Positions 43,339 to 51,678 of a DNA stretch of 64,000 nt are shown here, in pieces. A program made the position numbers and the translations under genes. The notes under the pieces are model-generated. The model did not search any database, was not told the origin of the DNA, and worked only from the letters and a program-made list of their open reading frames with translations. Source of the stretch: Litorisediminicola beolgyonensis (GTDB lineage: Bacteria > Pseudomonadota > Alphaproteobacteria > Rhodobacterales > Rhodobacteraceae); the NCBI RefSeq assembly GCF_042679605.1, contig NZ_JBHTMU010000019.1, forward strand, positions 5,515 through 69,514, read 5' to 3'. Each line of letters opens with the position of its first letter. Position 1 is the stretch's first letter.

Positions 43339-44202
43339 ATGACCGAGACGCAGACCACAGCGAAACCGCAACATACCGGGACCGCCATCCCCCTGCCCGA
43401 GGTGCCGCCGGGCGTCGAGGTGATCCGCGACGTGTCCTTCGGCGCGCACGAGCGGCAGGCCTATGACGTCTACCTGCCCGAAGGCGCGACGCGCCCCCTG
43501 CCCGTGGTGGTGTTTCTCCATCCCGGCGCATGGCAGCGCCGCGACAAGCGCGCGGTGCGCACCATGTTCGTGCTGGAGCACGGCTTCGCTCTGGTCAGCA
43601 TCGGCTACCGCCTCGCGCAGCAAGCCCGGTTTCCGGCGCAGGTGCAGGACGTTAATGACGGGCTGCGCCATCTGCTCGACCACGCCGACGAGTACGGCAT
43701 CGACCCCGACCGCATGGTGCTGGCGGGCACTTCGGCGGGGGCGCATCTGGCCTCTCTCGCGGTGTTGGCCAAGGACCACGCCGCCTTTCACCCGGTCGAG
43801 GGGCTCGCGCCGCGCGGGATCGTGTCGGTCTATGGCGCCTATGACATGCCGAAGCTTCTCGAGGGCGCCACGGATCTCTCGACAGACCATGTCAGCGCAG
43901 AGAGCCCCTTGGGTTTGATGTTCGGCGCCCCGCCGCTGACGCGCATGGACCTCCTGCGCGAGGTCAGCCCGGCGAGCTACATCCGGTCCGATGCGCCGCC
44001 CTTCCTCATTCTGCACGGGCGTGAGGATCACGTCCTGCCGTGGCAGCAAAGCGCGGAGTTCGCCACGCGCCTGATCGAGGCGGGCGTCAACACGACCCTG
44101 CAGGTCGTGCCGCATGTGGGTCACGGGGCCGAGGCCTTCCGCACCGGTCCCGTCGCCGACGAGATCACCGCCTTCGTCAAACGCGTGACGGACGCGTCCT
44201 AA
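43339..44202 (+). CDS. Alpha/beta hydrolase, carboxylesterase / kynurenine formamidase-like
   Basis: 287 residues of the BD-FAE/esterase-lipase alpha/beta hydrolase group. The oxyanion motif is VVVFLHPGAWQRRDKRAV, the nucleophile elbow GTSAGAHLASL, the acid loop LILHGREDHVLPW and the catalytic histidine PHVGHGAEAF. There is no signal peptide, so it is cytoplasmic. It is the last gene of TTT operon B and probably hydrolyses the imported compound. Its stop overlaps the convergent LysR stop by 4 bases. AAGAGGAT precedes the ATG. Confidence 0.85.
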   Translation: MTETQTTAKPQHTGTAIPLPEVPPGVEVIRDVSFGAHERQAYDVYLPEGATRPLPVVVFLHPGAWQRRDKRAVRTMFVLEHGFALVSIGYRLAQQARFPAQVQDVNDGLRHLLDHADEYGIDPDRMVLAGTSAGAHLASLAVLAKDHAAFHPVEGLAPRGIVSVYGAYDMPKLLEGATDLSTDHVSAESPLGLMFGAPPLTRMDLLREVSPASYIRSDAPPFLILHGREDHVLPWQQSAEFATRLIEAGVNTTLQVVPHVGHGAEAFRTGPVADEITAFVKRVTDAS

Positions 44203-45134
44203 CCGGAGGCGTCCAGATAGGCTTGCGTGCGCGTGCGCAGCCGCTCGGCCTCGACCACAAGCCATTTGTGGAACAGTCGGGCGGCGCCGCGCCGCGCGCG
44301 CGACACCGGCTGCAACAGGACGATCGGCGAGGCCGCGTCGATGACGGTCGGGGCGGGCCGCACCAGGCGGCCCTCCCTCAGGTCCTGAAGCACCAGTTCC
44401 AGCTGGGCGATGGCCACCCCGTAGCCCGCCAGCGCCGCCTCGTAGACCAGCGTCGAGTTCGAGAACACCATGACGGGTTTCTTGTCGTCCGCGGAGAGAC
44501 CGGCGGCCGCCATCCAGTTCGGCCAGTCCTCCATCCGGTTGCGAGAGGCGATCCGCGCGGTGCGCGAGAGGTCCACCTCGGGACCGAGCCGCTCGGCGAC
44601 CGCGGGCGTGCAGACCGCCAGAAGGCGCGGCGTGAAGAGCGGCACGCGGGTGTAGTTCGGCGAGGTGTCCGGTCGCATGCTGAGCGCCATGTCGAGATCG
44701 CCCCACCCTGCATCGACGCTCTCGATCCCGGTCTCGAACTCGACCGAGATGTCCGGGTATTGCTCAGAGAACGCCTCGAGCCGCGGAATGAGCCAGCGGT
44801 TCGCCCAGGTCTGGTAGAGCTTGATCTTGACCGATGCGGACTCGGACCGCCCGGTGCCCTGTTCCAGGGCCTGCTCGATCTGCTCGAACGCGTCGGACAA
44901 GGTCCGCGCGATCTGCCGCGCCGCATCGTTCGGCTCGGACCGGTTGCCGTACCGGTGGAACAGCGACACGCCCAGCCGATCCTCGAGCCGCTTGATGTGC
45001 TGACTGACCGCGCCCGGCGTCACATGCAACTCGCGCGCCGCCGCATCGAAGGTCCCGAGCCGCACCACCGCCTCGAGATGGCGCAGGCCCTGAAGGTGCA
45101 GGCGGGACAATATGCTGGGCTTGGCGGGCATCAT
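44199..45134 (-). CDS. LysR-type regulator, GcvA-like
   Basis: 311 residues. The winged helix GLRHLEAVVRLGTFDAAARELHVTPGAVSQHIKRLEDRLGVSLFHR is of the GcvA/AmpR type. The effector domain includes YQTWANRWLIPRLEAFSEQYPDISVEFETGIESVDAGWGDLDMAL. It is convergent with TTT operon B, a plausible target, though it could control genes elsewhere. The 255 bases upstream (45135-45389) hold no gene. Confidence 0.87.
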   Translation of the reverse strand: MMPAKPSILSRLHLQGLRHLEAVVRLGTFDAAARELHVTPGAVSQHIKRLEDRLGVSLFHRYGNRSEPNDAARQIARTLSDAFEQIEQALEQGTGRSESASVKIKLYQTWANRWLIPRLEAFSEQYPDISVEFETGIESVDAGWGDLDMALSMRPDTSPNYTRVPLFTPRLLAVCTPAVAERLGPEVDLSRTARIASRNRMEDWPNWMAAAGLSADDKKPVMVFSNSTLVYEAALAGYGVAIAQLELVLQDLREGRLVRPAPTVIDAASPIVLLQPVSRARRGAARLFHKWLVVEAERLRTRTQAYLDASG

Positions 45135-45389
45135 CTCGGAGGCGACTGGGGCTCTGGAAGCAATACAGTCGGTACGCGCGTTCGTATAGGCCGGCGGGGC
45201 GGCGAACCGCTGAGCTTCATGGTGGTGGTCAGGGCGGCGCGGGTGCGGTGATCTCGGGATAGTGTCCCACCGAATGGTATAGGAGCGCCAACCGTCGGAG
45301 AGGTTCGAGCGTGATCAGGTGGCCAAGGCAGGCAGCCTGACGTGGGGACTGTCGGTGACAACGGCACGAAACCACGCTTCCAGTCCCTC

Positions 45390-47789
45390 TTACCTGCCCA
45401 AAGCCGTTTTCCATGCGGAGAGAAAACTCTGTCGTTTGAGCTCGTCCAGATGGGTCAGCAGGCTGGGTGTCAACCGTATCGGAAGGAACGTCCCGATCCG
45501 GTCCTGGATCTGTCTGCCGATCTGAGTGGATGGCGGTTGTGGTTGAACAAGTGGCAGCAGCGGAGTTCGGTCCGCAATGATCCGTTGACCCTCTGCCGAA
45601 AGAAGAAATGTGATGAATTGTGCCGCCAATTCCGCATTCGGCGCCCGCATCGGCACGAACGCGGTACGCGACATCACCAGGTTGTAGTCGTCGAAGAAAT
45701 GGAGGCCGAGATGCGAATCGGTCTCGACCTGCTCTGACACGTATGACCCGATGGCGTTGAAGGCGAAGGCCAGCTCCCCCTGCGCCGTTGCCGCGACCAT
45801 GTCGGAGGTGCAGCAGAAGGTCTTGAGATTGGTGCGGCCCAGATTCTCGAAGAGGCGCAGAACCTGCGGACCCTGTAGACTGTCCTGCGTTGCGTAGAGA
45901 TATCCGATGCCCGAGGCGACCACGTCATAGGTTCCGATCCTGCCGTGGAAGCGCGCCTCGTTTTCGCGCACGAACGTGGCGAGGTCGCGATGGGTGACCG
46001 GAAGCTCTGACGCGGCGACGGCCCGCGTGTCGTAGACCATCACGGCCGGCTCGAAGGTAAAACCGAAGATCTCGGACCGCCAGGTGGCCCAATCGGGCGG
46101 GCTGACCTGCGGCGGCAGCTGGATGCGGCGGGCAAGGCCTCGATTGACCAGATCGACCTGCAGATCCATCGCTGAGGATATGACGACATCGGGTGGTGTC
46201 GCGCCGTCAAGCGCCAGCATGGCTTCGTAGAGATCGACGGTCTGGAACTCCACGTAGTCAATCTCTGCGCCCGGCGTTTCGGCCAAAAACGCGGCGATCA
46301 GGGGCTGCATGGCGGGGGTGTCCGTCGCGCTGAAAATCCGCAGCGTCTGGGCGAGCCCTGCGGAAGGCTGCGCGGCGACGAGGACAAAGAGCAGCAAGAA
46401 GGCCGCGATGCGCTGGAAGATCAGGGTCACGTCGAGACCGCCAAGGCGGGAGCGGCGCAGGATCAGCTCGGCCCCGTGCCCCTCGGCGACCGCTTTCACG
46501 ATGGAAAGACCGAGGCCCGAGCCCATCGTCTTCTCGGATAGTGAGGTGAAGCGTTCGGCGGCGCGGTGGAGATCAGCGTCGGGGATTCCGGGGCCTGCAT
46601 CCTCGACGCTGAGGCGGATATCGCTGTCGGTCGCGGCGAGGGTGATCGTGATCGTGTTGTCGGGCGGGCCATGGCGCAGGGCGTTTTCGATCAGGTTGCG
46701 CAGCGCCTCCCGGATCGAGACCGCATCTCCGCAGATCATGTCCTCGCCTTCCTTGATCTCGTCGCCGTTGAACGACAGGGCGACATCGCGCATCCGGCTG
46801 TCGCGCAGGCTTTCGGCCAGGATATCGCGCACCAGCGGTCGCAGCGCGAGCGGCTGGAGCGTTGCGCCGTCGGAGCGGTGAATGACCATCGCGTTGGCCA
46901 GAAGCTGGTTCGTCAGGCGCACGGTGCGCGCGGCCTGCCTGTCCGCCTTGATCAGACGCGAGCGCATCTTTTCGGGGTCTTTCTCATCCGCGGCGAGGGA
47001 GAGATGGCCCTGCACCGCCGACAGAGCGGTGCGCGTCTGGTGGGCGACATCGGCGATGAAGGTCTCGGTCAGCGTGCGATTGCGGCGCAGGCTTTCGATG
47101 AAGCCGTTGATCGCGTCGAAAAGCCCGCGGATTTCGCGCGGCGGTGCGCCCTGCACCAGTCCGAGGTCCGAAGGTTCGCGATGCGCGAGGTCGGACGCGA
47201 TCTGCCGCAAGGGTGAGAGCGAGGTCCGGATCGCGACCCAGACGAAGCCGAGACCGATCAGCGACAGCACCGCGAGACCGGCAAGGCCCGTGGAGAAGAG
47301 CGAGATTTGCTGCTCGGTGCGCCATTCGACCGTCTGCCCGACCTGCACCGCCACCCATTGCCGTCCCTGTGCCATAGCCAATTGGCGGCCCTGAAGGGCA
47401 AAGCGGAAATCCGTGCCGTCATGGCGCATGTCGAAAAACTCGGGCGTCGCGGTCAGGCGCAGATCGGGCGGCGCGGGCAGGTCCTCGGCGCCTGTGATCG
47501 TGCGTTCGCCGGGAACGAAGACCCGGTAGGTCACCCGGTCGACCGGGTTGAGCGAGAGGATCTCCATCGCAGAGTTCGGCAGGTCCACCGTGATGCCATC
47601 GGGGCTCACGGACATCCGTTCGAGGATCGAGAGCGCGGCCCCGGCGAGAAGCAGATCATGCGTCTGGTTCGCCGCGTTGCGCGAATAGGTCCAGAGCAGA
47701 AGCGAAATCAGAACCAGCAGGATCGCGAACCCCGCGGCCATGGTCACGAGAAGCCGCCTCTGAAGCGAATGGCCCGCGCGGTCAGTCAT
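45390..47789 (-). CDS. Histidine kinase fused to a periplasmic substrate-binding domain (TctE-like)
   Basis: 799 residues. TM1 at about 14-34, a periplasmic sensor region (35-160), TM2 about 166-188, a HAMP-like linker, HisKA with phosphoacceptor H250 (FIADVAHQTRTALSAVQGHL), and HATPase with N box ALRNLIENALRHG, G1 VEDAGPGIPD and G2 MGSGLGLSIVK (to about 457). Then a third hydrophobic segment with a signal-peptidase-like site (461-481, FLLLFVLVAAQPSAGLAQ) leads into a 315-residue solute-binding domain (LRIFSATDTPAMQPLIAAF...DVVISSAMDLQ). The reading frame is continuous. The coding start overlaps tctD by 8 bases. The C-terminal domain should lie in the periplasm, perhaps sensing ligand for the kinase; cleavage is possible. 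Confidence 0.9.
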   Translation of the reverse strand: MTDRAGHSLQRRLLVTMAAGFAILLVLISLLLWTYSRNAANQTHDLLLAGAALSILERMSVSPDGITVDLPNSAMEILSLNPVDRVTYRVFVPGERTITGAEDLPAPPDLRLTATPEFFDMRHDGTDFRFALQGRQLAMAQGRQWVAVQVGQTVEWRTEQQISLFSTGLAGLAVLSLIGLGFVWVAIRTSLSPLRQIASDLAHREPSDLGLVQGAPPREIRGLFDAINGFIESLRRNRTLTETFIADVAHQTRTALSAVQGHLSLAADEKDPEKMRSRLIKADRQAARTVRLTNQLLANAMVIHRSDGATLQPLALRPLVRDILAESLRDSRMRDVALSFNGDEIKEGEDMICGDAVSIREALRNLIENALRHGPPDNTITITLAATDSDIRLSVEDAGPGIPDADLHRAAERFTSLSEKTMGSGLGLSIVKAVAEGHGAELILRRSRLGGLDVTLIFQRIAAFLLLFVLVAAQPSAGLAQTLRIFSATDTPAMQPLIAAFLAETPGAEIDYVEFQTVDLYEAMLALDGATPPDVVISSAMDLQVDLVNRGLARRIQLPPQVSPPDWATWRSEIFGFTFEPAVMVYDTRAVAASELPVTHRDLATFVRENEARFHGRIGTYDVVASGIGYLYATQDSLQGPQVLRLFENLGRTNLKTFCCTSDMVAATAQGELAFAFNAIGSYVSEQVETDSHLGLHFFDDYNLVMSRTAFVPMRAPNAELAAQFITFLLSAEGQRIIADRTPLLPLVQPQPPSTQIGRQIQDRIGTFLPIRLTPSLLTHLDELKRQSFLSAWKTALGR

Positions 47790-48456
47790 CGTCCGAGAGA
47801 TAGGCCATGTAGCCGAGGCCGCGCGCGGTCTTGATGACCAGTGGCGTGCCTTCCAGCTTGCGGCGCAGGCGCGTGACGAGCTGTTCCACCGCGTTCATGC
47901 TGGGCGCTTCCTCGAAGGTGTAGAGCCGGTCGGCCACCTCCTCCTTGGTCAGCATCCGTCCCATGTTGTCGATCATGATCTCCAGAAGCTGAACCTCGCG
48001 CGCCCGCATCTGCGCGTCTTTCCCGTCGATGGTCGCGCGTTTGGCGGCGCGGTCGAAGGTCAGGGCTCCAGCGGAGAAGATATTGCTGGCCTGACCCGAG
48101 CGGCGGCGCGCCAGGACCCGGCAGCGTGCGGACAGCTCGCGGAAATCCACCGGCTTGATCATGTAGTCATCCGCGCCCGCGTCGAGGCCGATCACGCGGT
48201 CGTCGATCTGGCTGCGGGCGGTCAGGATGATCACCGGCGTCTCGTCCGAGCGGCTGCGCAGCGAGCGCAGGATCTCGTAGCCGCTTCGGCCCGGCAGGTT
48301 CACGTCGAGAAGCACCAGGTCGAACTTGAAGTGACGCAGCAGCTCGTTGGCCTCGTTGCCATCCCGTTCGCGGTCGACCGAATGCCCCTCGGACCGGAGC
48401 CGGTCGATGATCGTCTCCGCGAGGTCGTCATTGTCTTCCACAAGCAACATGCGCAT
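47782..48456 (-). CDS. tctD: OmpR-family response regulator, TctD-like
   Basis: 224 residues. The receiver domain has the acidic pocket (E7, D8) and phosphoacceptor D51 (LVLLDVNLPGRSGYE), T79 (VIILTARS) and K101 (YMIKPVDF). The C-terminal winged helix (LTKEEVADRLYTFEEAPSMNAVEQLVTRLRRKLEGTPLVIKTARGLGYM) is of the OmpR/TctD type. It is divergent from TTT system C with tandem 11-bp repeats between them, and is co-transcribed with the fused kinase. Confidence 0.93.
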   Translation of the reverse strand: MRMLLVEDNDDLAETIIDRLRSEGHSVDRERDGNEANELLRHFKFDLVLLDVNLPGRSGYEILRSLRSRSDETPVIILTARSQIDDRVIGLDAGADDYMIKPVDFRELSARCRVLARRRSGQASNIFSAGALTFDRAAKRATIDGKDAQMRAREVQLLEIMIDNMGRMLTKEEVADRLYTFEEAPSMNAVEQLVTRLRRKLEGTPLVIKTARGLGYMAYLSDDD

Positions 48457-48517
48457 GGCGGCAAACTAGCAGCGCCGGGACAAGCCGGGAAGCAGGGCGA
48501 AGAGGTGCCCGGCCCGA

Positions 48518-48555
48518 GTCAGCGTCCTGTCAGCTTCGCGTCAGGACCCATTCAG
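48518..48555. promoter_or_regulatory. Four direct repeats at 11-bp spacing: probable TctD operator
   Basis: GTCAG occurs at 48518, 48529 and 48540 and TTCAG at 48551, each exactly 11 bases apart. OmpR-family regulators bind head-to-tail to direct repeats of about one helical turn. The array lies 62 bases from the tctD start and 69 bases before the tctC start, so it could serve both divergent promoters. Confidence 0.7.
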
Positions 48556-48623
48556 GCTGCTCCGCGATACACGGGCTCATGTCGGGGGAGGACTCGGCAC
48601 GCTTGAAATTTGGGAGGACATCC

Positions 48624-49601
48624 ATGTCATTCGCACGCCTTGGCGCAACGATCCTTGTCGCCACGTCCGCTTTTGCCGCGCCCGCGTTCGCGCAGAGCCA
48701 GATCGACAACCCGGAATGCGTCGCGCCCGCAAACCCCGGTGGCGGCTTCGACCTCACCTGCCGCGTCGCGCAGACCGGCCTCGAGCCGCACCTGTCCGAG
48801 CCGGTTCAGGTCACCTTCATGCCCGGCGGCATCGGCGCCGTGGCCTACAACCTCTTCAACACCACGCGCACCGATGACGGCTCGGCCATCGTCGCCTTCT
48901 CGACCGGCTCGCTGCTGAACATCGTGACCGGCAAATACGGCGATTTCACCGAGAAAGACGTGCGCTGGGTCGGCACCGCGGGTGCGGATTTCGGCGCGGT
49001 CGTCGTGCGCAACGACAGCGATTACACCGATCTGAAGGGCCTGATGGACGATTTCGCCGCCGATCCGGCATCGGTCGTCGTGGGCGCGGGTGGATCCGTG
49101 GGCTCGCAGGACTGGATGAAGGGCGCGCTCTTGCTGCGCGAGGCGGGCGCCTCGCCGATGGACATGCGCTACGTGGCCTTCGACGGGGGCGGCGACGCCA
49201 TCGCGGCGCTGCTCGGCGGCTCCATCGAGGTCTATATGGGTGACGTGGGCGAGATGGTTCCGCACATCGAATCCGGCCAGATGCGCATCCTCGGCGTGAT
49301 GTCGCCCGAGCGTCTGGACGCGCCGTTCGCGGAGATCCCGACCGCGATGGAGCAAGGCTACGACGTCGAGTGGACGATCATGCGCGGCTTCTACATGGGC
49401 GGCGAGGTGTCCGACGAGGATTACCAGAAATGGGTCGATGCCTTCGAGGCGGCCTATGCCACCGAAGAGTTCGCAGCCGTTCAGAAAGAGCGCGGTCTTC
49501 TGCCGCTGAACCTGGCGGGTGACGCGCTGACCGACCGGATCGCGCAGAGTGTCGCGACCCTGCGCGAGATCGCGACCGAAGCCGGTCTGCTGGGCAACTG
49601 A
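48624..49601 (+). CDS. tctC: Tripartite tricarboxylate transporter, periplasmic binding protein TctC (system C)
   Basis: 325 residues with a Sec signal peptide (about 1-23, ending APAFAQ). The mature part starts with a Cys-containing segment (QIDNPECVAPANPGGGFDLTCRVAQTGL) that may form a disulfide, and PVQVTFMPGGIGAVAYN. It is a relative of the citrate/tricarboxylate receptors. The ATG at 48624 follows GGGAGG. It is the first gene of operon C, behind the tandem operator, and a terminator-like hairpin follows. Citrate or a related tricarboxylate is a reasonable but unproven ligand. Confidence 0.92.
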   Translation: MSFARLGATILVATSAFAAPAFAQSQIDNPECVAPANPGGGFDLTCRVAQTGLEPHLSEPVQVTFMPGGIGAVAYNLFNTTRTDDGSAIVAFSTGSLLNIVTGKYGDFTEKDVRWVGTAGADFGAVVVRNDSDYTDLKGLMDDFAADPASVVVGAGGSVGSQDWMKGALLLREAGASPMDMRYVAFDGGGDAIAALLGGSIEVYMGDVGEMVPHIESGQMRILGVMSPERLDAPFAEIPTAMEQGYDVEWTIMRGFYMGGEVSDEDYQKWVDAFEAAYATEEFAAVQKERGLLPLNLAGDALTDRIAQSVATLREIATEAGLLGN

Positions 49602-49614
49602 TCCTGATCTCTCT

Positions 49615-49649
49615 CCGGCCCGCGCCCTTCGGGGAGGCGGGCCGGTTTT
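49615..49649 (+). terminator. Intrinsic terminator (attenuator) between tctC and tctB (system C)
   Basis: A 9-bp GC stem (49615-49623 with 49637-49645) whose loop can itself form a small CCC/GGG hairpin, followed by TTTT (49646-49649). It lies about 13 bases after the tctC stop and 38 bases before tctB. Partial termination here would give more binding protein than permease. Confidence 0.75.
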
Positions 49650-49686
49650 CATCTGCCAATTCACCCCAGAAGTTGAGGAGACCGTC

Positions 49687-50157
49687 ATGGTCGACCGCAT
49701 TTTTGCCGGGGTGCTTCTGGTCGTGACGCTGGCCTACGCGGTCATCGCCTTCACTGCCATCAAAGCCCCGTTCCAATACGATCCGCTTGGCCCCGAAAGC
49801 TGGCCGCGGATCCTGTCGCTCGTCGCGATCGCGTGCCTTCTCGTGATCCTGTGGAAACCCGACGCCACTGATATGGGCGTCACGCGCAGCACCTGGTTCC
49901 GCCTTGCGGCCACGCTCATCCTGCTCTGCGCCTATGCCGAGCTCTACGAGCCGCTGGGGTTCATCCTGTCGACCATCCTCTTCGGCACCGTGCTTTGCGC
50001 CATGCTGGGGGCCGGCATCGTGCGCGCTCTGGTCTTCGGCGTGTCCGCCGGTGTCGCGGGATACCTGCTCTGCGTGACCTTGCTCGAGCTGAACCTGCCC
50101 GAGGGTGAGTTGATCGAGTACCTGATGGCCGCCTCCGACCAACAAGGAGCTTCGTGA
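49687..50157 (+). CDS. tctB: Tripartite tricarboxylate transporter, small membrane subunit TctB (system C)
   Basis: 156 residues with four membrane helices in the TctB/DUF1468 pattern (RIFAGVLLVVTLAYAVIAFTAIK; QYDPLGPESWPRILSLVAIACLLVIL; WFRLAATLILLCAYAELYEPLGFILSTILFGTVL; GAGIVRALVFGVSAGVAGYLL). The ATG at 49687 has GAGGAG 7 bases upstream. Its stop overlaps the tctA start by one base. Confidence 0.9.
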   Translation: MVDRIFAGVLLVVTLAYAVIAFTAIKAPFQYDPLGPESWPRILSLVAIACLLVILWKPDATDMGVTRSTWFRLAATLILLCAYAELYEPLGFILSTILFGTVLCAMLGAGIVRALVFGVSAGVAGYLLCVTLLELNLPEGELIEYLMAASDQQGAS

Positions 50158-51674
50158 TGGACGCCGTGTTTTCCGGGCTTGCGACGGGCTTTGGCGTCGC
50201 GCTCGATCCCTTCAACCTGTTCCTCGTCCTCGCGGGCTGCTTCGCGGGCACGCTGATCGGCGCGCTGCCGGGCCTCGGGCCGATCAATGGCGTCGCGATC
50301 CTGCTCCCCATCGCCTACGGCCTGGGCTTCGGGCCGGAATCCGCGCTGATCCTGCTCGCAGGCATCTATTACGGCGCCGAATATGGCGGGCGGATCTCCT
50401 CGATCCTGCTGAACGTGCCGGGCGATGCGGGCGCGGTGATGACCACGCTCGACGGCAACCCGATGGCCCGAAACGGCGACGCGGGCCGGGCGCTGTCGCT
50501 CTCGGCGGTCGCGTCCTTCATCGGCGGCACCTTCGCGGTGATCCTGATGTCGCTTTTCGCGCCGCTTCTGGCCTCCTTCGCCGTCACCTTCTCGCCTGCC
50601 GATTACGTGGCGCTGATGGTCTTCGCCTTCGCCTCGCTCGCCTCTCTGGTCGGCAAGTCGACGGTCAAGACGCTCCTGGGCGCGACCATCGGCCTGATGC
50701 TGGCGACCATCGGCATCGACGCCAATACCGGCGTGCCGCGCTACACCTTCGGCATCCCGGATATCCTGGCGGGCATCGACTTCCTGATCGTCGTGGTGGG
50801 ACTCTTCGGCATGGCCGAGCTCCTGACGCTGGTCGAGCATCAGGTGTCCGGCAAGCTGAAATCCCTGCCCGTGGACAAGAGCTTCGTGCGCTGGGCCGAT
50901 CTGGTGAAATGCAAATGGACCATCGCCCGCGCCTCGGTCATCGGCTTTTTCATCGGCATCCTGCCCGGCACAGGCGCCTCCGTGGCCTCGGCGGTCGCGT
51001 ACGGGACCGAGAAGCGCATCTCCGACACGGAGAAGACCTTCGGCACCGGTGATATCCGCGGTCTGGCCGCTCCCGAAGCGGCGAACAACGCCGCGGCGGG
51101 CGGGGCGATGGTGCCGATGCTGACGCTGGGCATCCCCGGCTCGGGCACGACGGCGATCCTTCTGGGCGCGCTTTTGATGTTCAACATCCAGCCCGGTCCG
51201 ATGATGTTCACCCAGCGGCCTGAAGTGGCCTGGGGCCTGATCGCGTCGATGTATATCGGCAACGTCGCGCTTCTGGTGATCAACCTTCCGCTCGTGGGGC
51301 TCTTCGCCCGGATGCTGACGATCCCGCAGCACTACCTGACGCCGCTGATCGCGATCCTGGCCTTCATCGGGATCTACACCATCGTCGGCAACCCGTTCGA
51401 CCTGCTCTTGATCACCGGGCTCGGTGTCTTCGGATGGTTCCTGCGCAAGCTCGACTTCAGCCTCGCGCCGGTCATCCTGGGCTTCGTTCTGGGCTCGCTG
51501 TTCGAGAACAACCTGCGCCGGGCGCTGTCGATCTCGGGGGGGGACTGGGCGATCCTGGTTCAGGACTACAAGAGCGTCACGCTCTATGTCCTCGCCATCC
51601 TGGTGGTGGTCGCGCCGATCTGGCTGGCCCGCCGGGCACGGAAGTTGGAAGGCGACGCCACGTCCCGAGGCTAG
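50157..51674 (+). CDS. tctA: Tripartite tricarboxylate transporter, large membrane subunit TctA (system C)
   Basis: 505-residue permease with the TctA motifs LIGALPGLGPINGVAILLPIAYGLGF and the second-half counterpart IGILPGTGASVASAVAYGTEKRIS, plus APEAANNAAAGGAMVPMLTLGIPGSGTTAILLGALL. About 12 membrane helices. The ATG at 50157 is preferred over a GTG three bases earlier because AAGGAGC is better spaced. It is translationally coupled to tctB. Confidence 0.94.
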   Translation: MDAVFSGLATGFGVALDPFNLFLVLAGCFAGTLIGALPGLGPINGVAILLPIAYGLGFGPESALILLAGIYYGAEYGGRISSILLNVPGDAGAVMTTLDGNPMARNGDAGRALSLSAVASFIGGTFAVILMSLFAPLLASFAVTFSPADYVALMVFAFASLASLVGKSTVKTLLGATIGLMLATIGIDANTGVPRYTFGIPDILAGIDFLIVVVGLFGMAELLTLVEHQVSGKLKSLPVDKSFVRWADLVKCKWTIARASVIGFFIGILPGTGASVASAVAYGTEKRISDTEKTFGTGDIRGLAAPEAANNAAAGGAMVPMLTLGIPGSGTTAILLGALLMFNIQPGPMMFTQRPEVAWGLIASMYIGNVALLVINLPLVGLFARMLTIPQHYLTPLIAILAFIGIYTIVGNPFDLLLITGLGVFGWFLRKLDFSLAPVILGFVLGSLFENNLRRALSISGGDWAILVQDYKSVTLYVLAILVVVAPIWLARRARKLEGDATSRG

Positions 51675-51678
51675 ACAC

